64,000 bases of DNA from Acanthopleura granulata. Its lineage: Eukaryota > Mollusca > Polyplacophora > Chitonida > Chitonidae. A program made the position numbers and the translations under genes. Under the pieces are notes generated by a model. The model was not told where the DNA came from. It saw only the letters and a list, made by a program, of their open reading frames with translations, and did no database searches. The stretch lies in assembly GCA_016165875.1 (NCBI GenBank), contig JABBOT010000001.1, forward strand, positions 14,452,330 to 14,516,329. The letters are read 5' to 3'. Shown here in pieces: positions 51,591 through 64,000 of this stretch; the first letter of the stretch is position 1; each line of letters starts with the position of its first letter.

Positions 51591-53450
51591 TAGAATAGAA
51601 TAGAATAGAATAGAATATTTATTCACCATAATACAAAATAGCAGGTTGGAAAAGGATAGATGTCAAAGTAAATGGCGGGAATAAAACCCCGAAGGGCTTG
51701 TTCTATCCCTAAATAGTCATAAATTCATTGGTGGCAGGAGATATACTTTTGGTGAATAGAGGATATAGGAACATAATTGATTATATACACACTTGTAGAC
51801 ATGCACAAGATTACCAGTACCCGTTTACATAGCACTAAATTATGCGCAATCATATCATTAATCTCAGAGCAACAGATGATGCCCGATTACACGTCTATTG
51901 ACATTATGCTAATTTTTAAGATAAGAATACATTGCTCACCAGTAGCACCCTCAACACACACACATAATGTAATGTCGTTGACAGCATTGTGACGTACCCG
52001 GCTCAAAAGTTGCACCATTAACCAGTAGAGTGAAGGGACTTTAAACGCCGTTTGAAAAGAGAATGTGAGGAACACATTTTTAAGTCAATAGCCAATGCGT
52101 TCCAAATTCGAGGCCCTTTGATTTGCAGAGAATAGTAAGATACGTTAGAAGTATAAAATGGCTTGTATAAATTGATGTTTGAATGACGTGTAGGGTAACT
52201 ATGCGATTGTTCGACTCTGGTGTAGTAAGATTTTAGTAGATTGGGAATTATGAAAGGTTGATATAATGATTTATGAACGAATAATTGGATTAGGTAGTCA
52301 TTTAATTTTGTGATTGGTATTATATCGAGCCTCGCAAATAGAGGAGATGATGGGGACATTCTGGGGCTGGATGTTATCAGGCGGAGAAAGCGTTTCTGAA
52401 GAATAAACAGAGGTTTCAAATGGGTGGGGTACGTATTGCCCCAGACAATAAAACAATAAGAGATGTAGGAATAAAACAGACATGAGTAGAGGCGTTTTAG
52501 AGTTTCTCTATTTAAACAGGATTTAAGGTGATACACAACTCCAATGTTTCGAGATAGTTTAGACGACAATATATTTATGTGTGATGTCCAGTCTAGTTTT
52601 TCATTAATAATGACCCCAAGGAATTTGAATTGCTTCACACGTTCTATTTCTGATCCAGATATGTTTAAATGAGGTAAAAATGATGATGATGATGACCGCA
52701 GAGGAGGGATAAACATGTATTTTGTTTTATTTACATTGAGAGTAAGTCGGTTGCAAATTAACCATGTTGATAATGCTGTCAGATCGTTTTGGATATTTAT
52801 TGCAACACTGGCTGGATCTGATCCGGACGCTACCACGCTTGTGTCGTCAGCAAATAAGGTGATGTGAGAATTTGTAACTGCAGAATGTATATCATTTACA
52901 TAGACCAAAAATAGCAGAGGACCTAAAATTGAGCCCCGTGGAACTCCTATATTTACTAATCTAGGGCTAGAGATAGTTCCATTGTAATTTAAACACTGTG
53001 ACCTGGAGGATAAATAGCTAGCAAACCAGGCATTGGCGGTTCCACGAATACCGTAATAATTTAATTTAGTAAGTAGTATATTGTGATCAACGGTGTCGAA
53101 AGCCTTTGACAGGTCGAGGAAGGCAGCGATACTAAATTGCCTATTTTCTTTTGCAGTTGCCAGCCGTCTATATAAAACTTCTAGTGCATAGGAGGTAGAG
53201 TGGTTTGCGCGGAATCCAAATTGGTCATTACAGATCAAGTTATTATTCTCTAGATAAGCAGTAAGCCTAATAGAAACAAGTTTCTCTAAAAGTTTACTAA
53301 TGCACGGAAGGACTGATATTGGTCGATAATTTGAGATCAGGTTTACATTACCAGATTTATAGATTGGTGTTATTTTTGATTTTTTCAGAGATGTTGGAAC
53401 AGTGCCGTTTCTAAGTGAAAGATTAAAGATATGAGCTAACCCATTAGGGC
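51591..53450 (-). mobile_element. 5'-truncated non-LTR retrotransposon (CR1/Jockey-like)
   Basis: The 3' end is marked by a (ATTCT)n tail on the minus strand (51591-51616), typical of CR1-superfamily LINEs. Upstream is a non-coding 3' region and a reverse transcriptase frame that stays open to about 53447, where similarity ends abruptly inside a BEL/Pao remnant. The endonuclease and the N-terminal part are missing. The clade assignment is provisional. Confidence 0.8.
52018..53447 (-). CDS. Reverse transcriptase of truncated LINE (partial)
   Basis: An open frame of about 476 codons with no start of its own, ending at 52018. RT motifs occur in order: LKKSKITPIYKSG, SNYRPISVLPCISKLLEKLV, DQFGFRANHST, AAFLDLSKAFDTVDH, VPRGSILGPLLFLVYVND, the catalytic FADDT and FKFLGVIINEKLDW. 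The C-terminal part has LYSCLFYSYISYCFIVWGN and the usual RIWNAL-type end. No stop or frameshift is seen within the RT, so the insertion is probably fairly young, but 5' truncation makes it non-autonomous. Confidence 0.85.
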
Positions 53451-55990
53451 TTCATGGGTTTAGGTTCTTGGCCGAAACTACTGTCAACATGGAATCCAGT
53501 ATCCGACGGGTAATCCCAATCACCCGTTCCCACACTCCTCCCATGTGAGATGAGTGAGGAGGACTGAACCTTCAAACGACTGTTGTAATTAAAGCCCTTG
53601 ACTTTCCCATCTTCAACATTTATTGGGTCTGTCTTAAGATCATCGATGGAACCAATAACGTGTGAACCACGATCACGTCGAAATTCCTGGACCTTCCCAC
53701 GCATAGAATTGAATCTCCGAAAGGCGTTAATGAATCCAGATGCTCCCATGTCCGCCACTAGCTCGATATGAATGGCCCTTGTACTTAGGCAGGTAGACAG
53801 TATAGCCTAAAGTTTACTTTAGCCTTGCCCACCCCTGGTTCATCGCGCTACGACTGACCAGATCTAAAGGTGTCCACACCAGTTCATGTGAATGGAATAA
53901 ATGGTGAAAGGTCAGACATCTTCTGGTGTTCTTGTTTGCGTCATAACTTCTGACAGATGACACATACTTGAAGTAGGGAAGATACGACTACCAGTTTCTT
54001 CCCTCCTATAATCTAATACCCTGCAGCACGAACGGCTCCCTCCGTAAAATGATGGCCCTGATGTTTCACATCTTCCTGATAGTGACGCACAATAAGGTCG
54101 CGATATGATGTTGACTGGAGATTATCACAGTATTCTTGTCAGCTGTGCTCAATTTCGATGCACTGAGTCGACCACCCACTCACAGTGAACCCTCTACTTC
54201 AATAATGTGATTAAGGGCGCGCCTTTGGCAATGGTTTGTGGTTTTCAGGGCAGCGAGCTGGGGACGGCAAGCTTCTCTTTGCATTTCCTTTAGGATATGC
54301 TTTCTGCAGAGTTGTACATTTCAACAACTTTCCAGGCTGTGCAGAAGTCCCAGGTTTGACCTTTTCAGGAGGGTTGACATATATTTCAGATGTGCTAAGC
54401 CCTTTACTAGGATCTTCCAACTTGAGAATCGTTCAAATCTCTGTGATCCAACTGGTATAGTTTGGGAGGGGTAACAATTTTCAATTGTAACTAATCATCG
54501 AATTTCAGTGTGCTTTTCCCCTTCCATAAGAGGCTAGCTTTCTACCTCTCGAAGCATATCCTTCAAAAGATGTGGTGATCCATTTAACCATGTACCGTTC
54601 AAAATGTGTCCTGTAGGAATAGATCTTGTTGTTTGGTTGGCTGGGTTCAAAGCGGTGGATGCATACATCCAATGTCCAGGTGAAGATGGCCTCCGAATAC
54701 GTTCTACTCTGGTAGCAACATATACATGAAACCTCTTCGACTGACTGTGAATGTAGCCTAAAACTATTTTGTTGTTCGTGTAAAATCTCAGGATGTCCAG
54801 TTTGATGGCTAATTCTCTTGTTACCACATCAGCTATTTCCACGCTGAGGAATGAAGCCCTCAGCAGTAACCATGAGATAGTATATCCGTGCGTGAGGGCA
54901 ACCTTTTCCCAAGATGAATCCCATATGGCGTTTTCCATTTTCTTATTCTGTGGATGCGAGGAAAGCAGCGGCAAATATTGCTTGTTCTGAAGTTCCGAGA
55001 AAAAGTTTATTTCTTTCTTCAGAGTCTCCGCGAACGATACGTCCACATACGTCCTAGGAATGTGCAGTTCTTCCGACGACTTCAGGGATTCTCTCCAGTG
55101 TCCCCATTCAGCTGGCTGATCTTCTGGCAATGGCTCATCCTAGGCACTAACGTCAGACTTTGCAGCTATGAGAAACATCTTTCCGTGGATGATCACTGGA
55201 GAAATGAAACCCATCGGATCATACAGGTCATTGACAGTTGACAACACTACTTTTTTGGTGAAAGGTTTTCTTTGCGCTGACACCTTGTCAGTGAAAGCGA
55301 CAGTTTCCAAATCCCATATCATGCCCAAGGGTCGCTGGGCTGACAATGTGTCAACCACGAAGTCTCTGTGCTTCAACTCCCGGGCTCTATCTTCGGGAGG
55401 GAAGGAGTCCATACCTTCCGCTTTAATCGTTCATTCATTTGCTGACAAGGCGGCCTGCGTCCTTTTTGTGATGTCGGCCGCTTGCTCTACTGTTAGCTAG
55501 GATGCTAAACCATCGTCCACGTGAAAGTTCTCATTCACGAATTTGGTGACGTCGTTGCCAAATTCCTGTTCTACAAGATTCGCAGTGAGCCTAAGTCAGT
55601 AGGTGGCAACCGCAGGAGAAGGAGAGTTGCCAAACATATGAACACAGATGCGATATTTGATAAGGCCTTTGGCAAGGTCAGTGTCATTATACCAAATGAA
55701 CCTGAGGAAGTCTTTGTGATATTCATGGACAGAAAAGAGGCAATAAAACATCAGCTGAATGTCTCCCATTTTGGCAACCTGCTATTTCCTGAATCGTAAA
55801 AATATCCCTAGCAAACTGTCATATCTGGCCGTGTCAGTAAGACGACGTTCAATGAGATACCTTGAAACTGTGCGGAAGAATCAAGGACTCCCCGAATATT
55901 TCCTGGTTTCTGTGGGTGATACACTCCAAATACTAGTAATGGCAAATACCATCTTTCGTGATATTCTGAAAAAGGACGATCCTAAATTCA
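53451..55990 (-). pseudogene. Decayed BEL/Pao-type LTR retrotransposon pol region
   Basis: Successive pol segments in shifting minus-strand frames: RT start near 55960-55800 (HPQKPG, SLNVVLLTRPD), RT core 55790-55500 (FGNSPSPAVATY, the VDDG catalytic box, then a stop), the RT/RNase H connection 55412-55140 (LYDPMGFISPVI) and RNase H-like part 55130-54534 (LAIKLDILRFYTNNK). A zinc-binding integrase N-terminus lies near 54110-53990 (HYQEDVKHQGHHFTEGA), and the integrase core at 53790-53451 (AIHIELVADMG, SHMGGVWERVIGITR). Several stops and frameshifts, and truncation by the LINE at about 53450, show that it is dead. No LTRs, gag or protease were found. Confidence 0.8.
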
Positions 55991-56799
55991 AATAACTGCT
56001 AATAGATAAGCGCCGGAGGTCCAGAGTGAACATTTCATCATTTATTATGCAACATGATAAAACGAGTGAATGACCCTTCATATCCAAAAGTGATGTAGCT
56101 TATGCGATGTTTGCACTCGCGGTACAAAAGCTATAAAGAGAACGAAAGTAAAATATTGTTAATATTTACAGTTACAGTGAAGAGACGGAAAGTGAACACG
56201 ATCATAAATCTGAAAAGTCTTTAAAACTGAAATATTTCTCTTTACAGCAGTCATGAGACACGCTTACACTGGTGGTTAATAAAACCCGATGAATCACACA
56301 ATCATAGATGTTGTATCGGAAGTGTTCTCGGACTGGGTTTGTGTATTTATAGATTTTGGGAGCGATTGGCTTAGCAGGGAGATGATGTATTTTAAACTAA
56401 ACATGTGGTTCGGCACGACACGTACTCCAGAGTTTTTTAAGATGTACGATAGCGGTCACTGTTAAGGTTGAAGGAAGCCGGAGTGGCCGAAGTAAACCAA
56501 CAACCTTAGGCAAGTTATTTTCAAACCCGTTATGTACTGATTACATGGGCACCATGTTGGTGGAAGATAAGTGGTGTTTCAAGGAACGTTAGGTTACCCA
56601 AATGGCCACGGAGGCCCGCAACACGTGACCACTATGGCAACCAGCAATGAAGGCATTACATCACCACTGTGGCTAACGTTAAGAGGGCTTCGTGCAGGGG
56701 CTACTGAACATCTGTCATCTCGATAGTTTACTAGCCGGGTGTCAGTGTAAAGTACATGTAACAAAGGCTAATGAAAAGTTAAAAAATCAAAATAAAAAT

Positions 56800-56980
56800 T
56801 TCGAATATTTCCCTAATTCGACGGCAGTCTGCCATTATGGTGGGAGAAGACCGGGCGGACGAAATCGACGACCATCCACAGGTGGCTGACAGATTTTCCC
56901 ACGTACGACAGGAGAGAAAAAGCTAGTATGTGCTGGACAACTCACCGCGACCGCGTTGATGAGACCGTCTTTATCGTGTA
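56800..56980 (-). mobile_element. SINE type A, degraded
   Basis: It has TCGAATATTTCCC, CCATTATGGTGGGAGAAGAC, GACGACCATCCACAGGTGGC and CACCGCGACCGCGTTGATGA, all in type A order. Confidence 0.6.
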
Positions 56981-57090
56981 ATGTTGCCTAACAATGAGGA
57001 CGCTCGGCACTAATTAACCCTGGAAAAATCGCAAAATATTTTCCAGTTTGTATTACGTGACAATGTTGATAGATTTATTTATTTATTTGA

Positions 57091-57201
57091 TTGGTGTTTT
57101 ACGCCGTATTCAAGAATATTTCAGTTATACGACGGCCGCCAGCATTATGGTGGGAGGTAACCGGGCATAGCCCGGGGGAAACACACGACAATCCGCAAGT
57201 T
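57091..57201 (-). mobile_element. SINE type A fragment
   Basis: TTGGTGTTTTACGCCGTATT through TACGACGGCCGCCAGCATTA, then GCCCGGGGGAAACACACGAC. It is truncated before the tRNA-like head and preceded by (ATTT)n. Confidence 0.65.
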
Positions 57202-57554
57202 CAATATTGATAGATAAATCATAAATCAGACACTTCTGGGCATATACGACAATAAATACACAGAGAAATCAAAAAGAATAATTTATCAAAAAACTCTTAA
57301 CTGAACTCACAAATTGAACCCTGCGAGAGTCTGTTTTCAGTATCTTAATTTCATTATCCTTAGGCTACTTTCTCTCCATGCATTTCGCGACAGACCTTAC
57401 TTAAATGATATATGTTCAAACATCCCGTACATATTTGGTCGTTTCATACCTATTTAGATAACATTTTGGCTATGGAGTTACTATACGGTTACTATTAGGG
57501 TTACTAATAAATTATTGACACGGTCTACGTTTTATTGTTTTGTGTTGTTTTGTT

Positions 57555-57566
57555 GGGGGGGGGGGG
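57555..57566 (+). repeat. Poly(G) run of 12
   Basis: Homopolymer G12 within a T/G-rich segment. Confidence 0.9.
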
Positions 57567-58724
57567 AGTTTGTTGTTGTTGTCGTCATCAACTCCAATGT
57601 CACTTTACAGTCTAGGCCTATAATATAGTTCCTCATTAATCCATTATGATTTCGATGTTTTCACTCTAGGCCTATCTTTTGTATATGGTGAGAAAATTAA
57701 TAAAAATTTCACTATATTATAGCCTTAGTCGACCAAAGAATAATTGTGCCTTGTGTTGTTATTTATTTAATTACGTTGGAACTTGGGCTCAACACCGATA
57801 AATCGCATGTGAAATAACCTGAACTGATTTCTGTACACAACCAAAACGAGTACACATAAAACTCTCTTGTCGACCGATTAACTTCTCCTGAAGTGGAACA
57901 GAAGACAGCGACGCGGCATCCCCCGGCAGGTGGCAGCACTTTCCTGCTGTTGACACTCCAGGCGGTGCGGTCGGAGATGGTCAACAGTTGAACATCGGCG
58001 TCGTACGTGTATGTGCTTCTTTTGTGGTACGGTGACACTGGTGAGTGTTGTTTTCTTAAGATAAAAGTAGACATATAGCAACGCCTGCCACACTGTACAA
58101 CTGTAGCCTACTATGAATGTAAACGGTAAAAGTGTGAAGTGCTTTGGGCGGTAACGCCTAGTACCAGCGCCACGGTAAGGTTTAACTTCAATTTCCACAT
58201 TTGCATGTGGCTACAATTTGCAAGGGTTGTAGCAACCGACGTGAGTGAACATCAGACCGATCTTACGAGAATGTTATGATAACGCCCTCCTTTTGAGATG
58301 AAAGTTAGCGCCAAGCAGTTACAGAACACTTCGCAGGACAGAAACCATCACCCGAACTCGCCAAAAAGGGCTGCAGATTTCAGGATAAGCCATATTGCGG
58401 TCTCGAGTTGCACATAATTGCGCATGAGCAGAACGCGTCGACAAACAAACAAAAGCACATGGACATTCATGCCTATCTCTTAATATTACAGACTTCTGCA
58501 ACAGCCAAGTGTAGAGCTCAGTTCGATTTTTTTTTTTTTTTTCTGTGTTTTTCACAGAGTTTTCCACGTGAAACAGCCCTAGAGCCAATGCATGGTCTCA
58601 GATGTCACACAGACACATAAAATGCACGAAATGGCACTCCAACACACCTCTTTTGCCAATTTCTATGTCATTTTCATCACACTACGTCAAAAACTGAATT
58701 GCATCCTGGTTTGAACATGTTCTC

Positions 58725-58800
58725 GCCATGATATGGTTGAGATGCAGCCGACGTGGCGTAGAGATTGATTCTGGTGTCATTTTCCTGTTTAATGTCGAAC
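58725..58800 (+). mobile_element. SINE tail (type D), degraded
   Basis: CATGATATGGTTGAGATGCA followed by GCCGACGTGGCGTAGAGATT, similar to the tail at 7098. Confidence 0.4.
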
Positions 58801-59042
58801 ACTATCTTTTTAATTTATTACCCTTACTGATGAAAGTAATTGACTCGCTGTCCTGCGTTCACATTTACTGTGAGAAATTAGAACGTAAACAAACTCCTCA
58901 CCTTTGACTGCCATTTTGAAAAGTGATGTAACATATCCTTGGTTCAGAAATGTAACAGAACAACCAAAAAGAGTCCTGATATCTGGAAAAGACAGCTAAT
59001 TTAGATACAAGTTTTCAGTGTTAACAGCTGTCTATTCATGAA

Positions 59043-59375
59043 GGACCGCCTTGGTGGCCTGGTGCTTAGAGCGTCGACCTCAAGGTCGGGAGAGCTGGCG
59101 TCAAACCCAGGTCGGATCATACTGAAGACTTTGAAAATGGTACTTGTAGCTGCCTCACTTGGCACTCAGCTCTAAGCAGTTAGAACAAGGAAACAGGACT
59201 AGTCAGCACGGTGTCAGTATAATGTGACTGGGTAGGGTGTCATGCATGGTGTCTTTGGCATGATGTTCCAATCGCAACATGGACTTGCCTTGCCACAAGA
59301 AGACACAGTATCTGTGCATTCTAAGGACCCTGTGAGACATTGTTAAGAAGGATGTAAATCCCAAGCATACAGTGT
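59043..59375 (+). mobile_element. tRNA-headed SINE, type B, copy 2
   Basis: The head is CCTTGGTGGCCTGGTGCTTA, GAGCG (A box) and GGCGTCAAACCCAGGTCGG (B box). Then come AAGACTTTGAAAATGGTACT and a body matching 20425-20755, including the GTCAGTATAATGTGACTGG block and AACATGGACTTGCC. It is probably not a functional tRNA. Confidence 0.7.
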
Positions 59376-62300
59376 ACATACTGTTCATGAAGTGAATGAA
59401 TTAATAGTACAGGGGGATGTCACAGCCTTGGCAGTGCAATCTGATGTCAGTGCGTTTGATGGGATTAAAAAGAGACCAACCTTGATTCACACGGGCCATT
59501 TTTTTAATATCTTATTGCGTGAAATCACATCGAAAACAAAAGTATGATACTACAGTTACATGATTTTGATATTTCATCTTTTGACTGAAGTAGGTCTAAA
59601 CTAGGACCTGCTTGTTGCATCATAAATTGTTATAATTTCAATAATTTATATTGTAATTTTGCTCCCCATTGCATTTCCTGTAATTTTCTCAAATCTGGAA
59701 AATAGGTGTAGCAGAGAAGAGAATCCTGAAACTCATAGCATACATGTGCACTGAGTATTTGAGATGATTGTATATGTAGTTTGTGTAGACTTTTGGTCTA
59801 TCAGATTGATACGCGTCCGTAATACCTGTGTGTCTGTTTGGTCAGAATATGTTATTCTTGGATTGGCTTTTATCTGTAAACAATTAAGAATGGAATCAGA
59901 ATAACTATAAAGCAGAAAGCATATATTTCATTGTGCATCAGTATGCGTAGAATGGACCTAAGTGGTACAAACAGTAGCCCCTGACCATGTATATGCTTCT
60001 GGTACAACGTTGTAGACAAAGACGCAGTTCTGTTCCGGCTCTCGTCTGTATAAATGCCTGAAATTTCCTAAAATGTGTGTGACCACCTAAAGTTAAAATG
60101 CTGTCTAGGTTGTAGCCATGATGTGAATTCGTTTATCCAGCAAGCAAGAAATTTTGGTCATAAATACTTGATGACACAGCTGTCTTATTACCTGTACTTC
60201 TACAAGCTAGATTTTTGAACTGCACTTAAAATTGAGCATGAAAAGAAAAAAAAAAACCTAGTTTTGTCCAAGTATGGTAAAGCATGCCGCTCGGTTCTGA
60301 CATTGTATTTTGACGATATATGGAAGAAAGTAAGTTTTCATCTCACTCTTCAGCTTTTTTCTCATGAAGTTAGGCTCAGAGCTGACATGTTTGAATATTG
60401 GCAGTATTGGTCGCCTGTCTGTACATCTTACTCGTAAGCTGTGTCTGGGTGTGTTACTCATTTAAAACCTTTTCAACATTCTTCAGTGTACTGTTCATGT
60501 ATGATATGCCAGTGGTGAGGACGCGCATTGGCTGGAAGGTAGGTTTAATAAGTATTGCTCACTTTAACCACAAATGCTGTTAGAGTGAGAAGAACGTTTT
60601 ACGATGCTCACAGTGCATACATGTAATTCAACTGTGTTTGCGTTGTACGTAAAGTAAATATAAAAAGTATGAAACTGATCCATGTGCTTGGCTGAATCAG
60701 AACTGTGAGAATGGATATATGTATCTTTCTTTTTGTTCTTCCTAAAACGAGCAAACGTAAGGTACTGCTACCTAGGATGACAGAGCTTCTGGGCCCTTGG
60801 CGACCCCTAGGCCCTTGCCAGATTGTCATTTGCTTCCTACATCTCTCTATACTCTGTGATTATCAATAGCAGAATGGAGGGAGGGAGACATTCATACTCA
60901 ATTTCTTGGATAATAACGCTTTGTGTTTTGAGTAGCATTGACAATGACCTTGCATTTCAGTTGCAATCTTTTATCTTTATATATTGGCAACATTTGATTA
61001 AAAAATTTAGGAACTGCTTCACGTGGACGTTGAAGCTTGGATATTAGACGCTTATGTTTTACATTTCAATGTTGGCATATTTTTTGTTATGATGTGTTGT
61101 CGTTAGTCTGGAATACTTACAAATACATAAAATGTGTAGTAATGGAACTCAAAGCTTGTTTTGATTGCAAGATTAAAATATTTGTCAACAGTGGGTACTA
61201 TGATTAGCTTAAATATATTCTAAATATGGGCCCATCTAGCATAAAAAATCTTATAGTTTATAATTAAATGGCACAAAAATATCATAAAATAATGGTCACG
61301 AGCATAAAATTATAAAAAATATCCATGAAAGGTGGCTGGGCTGCCTGGTAGTGAGTAAATAATTGAAGTACAAGGTATGTGCACATGTAAATGTATGTGG
61401 ACCTATGCATATTACATTTCACTGATGAACACCCTTTGAGTAATCTACAGTGGGTGTCAGGGATTTTTCTAGTCAGTTAGAAACTCGCTTTAAACCAATC
61501 AGAAAACTTCATATTTTTTCATCACCGATGTGTCAAAAAATCAATTCATTTCCTGAAAACTCGATACAAAATTTGCCTAGAACTCCATTTGCCGACATTT
61601 CTCCTAGGGGTTACCACAGAGAGAAAGTGACTAGAAAAATCCCTGGATTGTGTATGTTTACATGTACATGTAGTTAGTTTGTTTGGGGATATCTGTAGCT
61701 AACATGTTTGAAGGTCCTTTTCTTCAGATAAAGGCATAAGCCAGCGATAAAACCACTGCATTCCAGTACTAATACAGCAGGCACCTTACTGCACTTACAG
61801 GTATGAAGGCCCTAGTTATTTCGCTCTACACCGCACATACTTGTTTATAAGCCCATATATTTTCGTCCACATGCTCAAATATAGTTGTGTAGGCTGCACG
61901 TCATATAACTGGAGACGCGATTGTCAGCTTATTGCTCAGTGACTTTGTAACTTCTCTGCACTGCTTTTGTCAACTGTTTAAGAAAATTTTTACTGACGGT
62001 ACTCAGTTTCATTGGCTCCTTTTCTCAAAACTTTGTCAGAGATGTGGCATAATAAATTAAATCACATCACCCTCTGGAACAGGATTATACTACACAGACA
62101 CTGTCTTTTTAATTAAAGATATAATCCAGCTACCTGTGTGTCTAATGATACCTTGGCATTAGTTAAAGGAGAAAGCGGGTAATGTGAGTGTTGATTTTGT
62201 TAGTTTGCCTCACATAAGTAGTACAGATAAGGCATGTGAGAGCCAACATGCTTGCACACTCAATTTGTACATCTTTACATGCATAGTTTCTCAATTCTAT

Positions 62301-63918
62301 AAATAACTCAATTGACATACACCACAGCACCATCTTAGAAAGCTTAAGCGTCCAGCTGTTTGGGTGAAATAGTCCTACTTTAGCCCGGGGTGGGGGGGGG
62401 GCAGTGTAATTTAATAGGCACAGTAACCAAGTAATAACCGACTGTTTCTTTGAAGAGTTTAACTTGTTGAGCCCAACTTGTTGTGAATGGTGAGTGTTTT
62501 GGGCATTTGTCATGCAGAGTTATCTCCCCTGAGTTGTTGCTGTCTTACGCAGCCGTGAAGCAGCAAGGTCGTCTGCTTGATAATGCAGCATTTTAAATGA
62601 TTGAGTTTTTTATGAAGTGAAGCGAACCCAACATGTTTCAAGGAGCCACAATAATACAGAGTTTCTGTACATGAAAACCAAGGGACTCTTGTCTTCATTT
62701 CATCCGTAAACAAACAAAATGGCAGTAGGCTGAAGCTGATACTCGACTGCTGCCGCCACACACCCCTTTTGATTCCTTCATGTAAGTATGAACTAAGTGT
62801 TGTACATGCATTCTGCATTTGCATAGTTTTAAATTTACATAGATTACACTGAAAGCTTGATCAGACATGATCATGAACTGATTCAAATCAGAGTCATTTG
62901 GGTGATAGAATATGATAATATGCTCAGAACATAAACCAGTCACACATGTGCATATGATAAATTATCATATGTGTAAATTATCCACATGGATGCACATATA
63001 TGTACAATGTATACATTCAAGTCTGTGTTAGTTGAATACAGCCTCTAAGACACCTGTGGTTGCTTTCATTAGTCACAGTTTTGATCTGCCATTCACTGTG
63101 ACATAATTTCCAAACACTGTGTCTGGCGATTTCACTTCCAGATAATACAGATATCGAACTTGACATCTGGGTAATTAAAAAATTGACACAAAGTAACTGT
63201 GTCTTAAGTGAAAATGATAGTTTATGTTCATTAAATTAATTATGTTCCTGCAGAGTCGATGTTAAGTGTGAGTCATACTTCTGGGCAAGAAAAAAGCTAC
63301 TAAGGATATGTCCGAATTTTGGTGTTTTTCTAAAACCCAGGCTTTTAGCGTTCAGGTTACGATTTTTAATTGGATTTAGTTTTAAATGGCGCAATTGCAT
63401 GGTGATGTGATTGTGGCAGTTAATGATCAAATAACTCCGTTCATCTGGTAAAAATGATACTGTATGTTTCAAATTGAAAAGATAATGATCTTCTTAGACA
63501 CAAAGGCGGATATTGACTTAGGTATTTTGATTTTATGGATGTTATGAAACTGCCACATGGCTCTTGAGGTTTATTCGTCAAATGTTACACTGGTGAACTA
63601 CATGACCACAGAATACCAGTGGAAAGTTTGACTTGTGGAACTATGGCTTTCGTATGCCCGAGTTTTCCCAGAAGCCACAAGTGGGTCAAATGCATAGAAC
63701 TCTTAAGCAGATTGACATGAGCATGCATGACGTATCTTGTAACATATCCTGTTCATGTCTTTACAAGTACGGATGCGTTCAAGCTGTTTGATGTGTCTTA
63801 TTGACTTACTGAGTTCAAATAGTCAAATGAAATTAAAACAAGCTCTGCATATATTTCATGCGAGTTTTACCCTTTGACTAAAATCAACTTACATTTTTGG
63901 ATGATTCCAGTTTTGTTG

Positions 63919-64000
63919 AATTCTGTGTGTGAATACAGCATATAGCACAGTATGAACGTGACTTGTGTCATAAATTCTGTGTGTGAATACAGCATATAGC
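63919..64000 (+). repeat. Direct repeat at right window edge
   Basis: AAATTCTGTGTGTGAATACA plus GCATATAGC occurs near 63917 and again near 63972, a period of about 55 bp. The second copy is cut by the window end, so a longer array may follow. Confidence 0.7.

Larger units (their letters stand above)
56000..64000. other. Stretch without a recognised gene
   Basis: It contains type A SINEs (56800, 57091), a type B SINE (59043), a type D tail (58725) and homopolymers (G12 at 57555, poly-T near 58524). The short ORFs have no recognisable domains. Confidence 0.5.

Noticed and set aside
55521..55799. Plus-strand ORF of 92 codons
   Set aside because: Antisense shadow of the BEL/Pao reverse transcriptase remnant.

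Overview
The window looks like nuclear DNA of a mollusc, most likely a gastropod. Genes are split by introns with GT/AG borders, intergenic DNA is AT-rich and full of decayed repeats, tRNA-headed SINEs recur, and there is a small cluster of secreted C1q-domain genes of the kind expanded in molluscs. No prokaryotic operon, tRNA, rRNA or CRISPR array was found. All genes I can support lie on the minus strand.

Region 1 (1-14326, minus strand). One gene runs from a first exon at 14326 leftwards off the window. Nine exons were found by hand from open frames and phase-compatible splice sites. They encode a short cytoplasmic tail, one transmembrane helix without a signal peptide (type II topology), and then a repeating extracellular module: a Ser/Thr/Pro linker plus a SEA-like domain split over three exons. 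Module 1 is at 5583-3381 and module 2 at 2811-1653. Module 3 starts with a 1.5-kb exon holding eleven copies of a 39-residue Ser-rich repeat (exactly 117 bp each) and is cut by the window edge. Each complete SEA-like domain carries an RRKR dibasic site. This is a membrane-tethered mucin-like protein; most of its frame has no in-frame ATG, so a simple ORF scan misses it.

Region 2 (14.3-26.8 kb). No gene is recognised. It holds SINE-like elements and short duplications.

Region 3 (26.8-50.5 kb, minus strand). Four tandem two-exon C1q genes. Exon 1 encodes a signal peptide and coiled-coil stalk; exon 2 encodes the globular C1q domain; the single intron is always phase 1. Copies 1 and 2 are sister genes, as are copies 3 and 4. 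Copy 2 is a pseudogene (deletion and frameshift in the C1q exon), and its intron holds a decayed hAT/DUF4371-type transposase. Copy 3 is surrounded by minisatellites, one of which contributes its stop codon. A degenerate ~150-bp repeat array lies between copies 1 and 2 (32.5-33.8 kb).

Region 4 (51.3-56 kb). A transposon nest: a SINE, a 5'-truncated non-LTR retrotransposon with its reverse transcriptase frame, and the decayed pol region of a BEL/Pao LTR retrotransposon, all on the minus strand.

Region 5 (56-64 kb). SINE copies and homopolymers; no gene recognised.

The membrane mucin and the secreted C1q lectin-like proteins are both plausible surface or innate-defence molecules, but nothing here shows that they act together.
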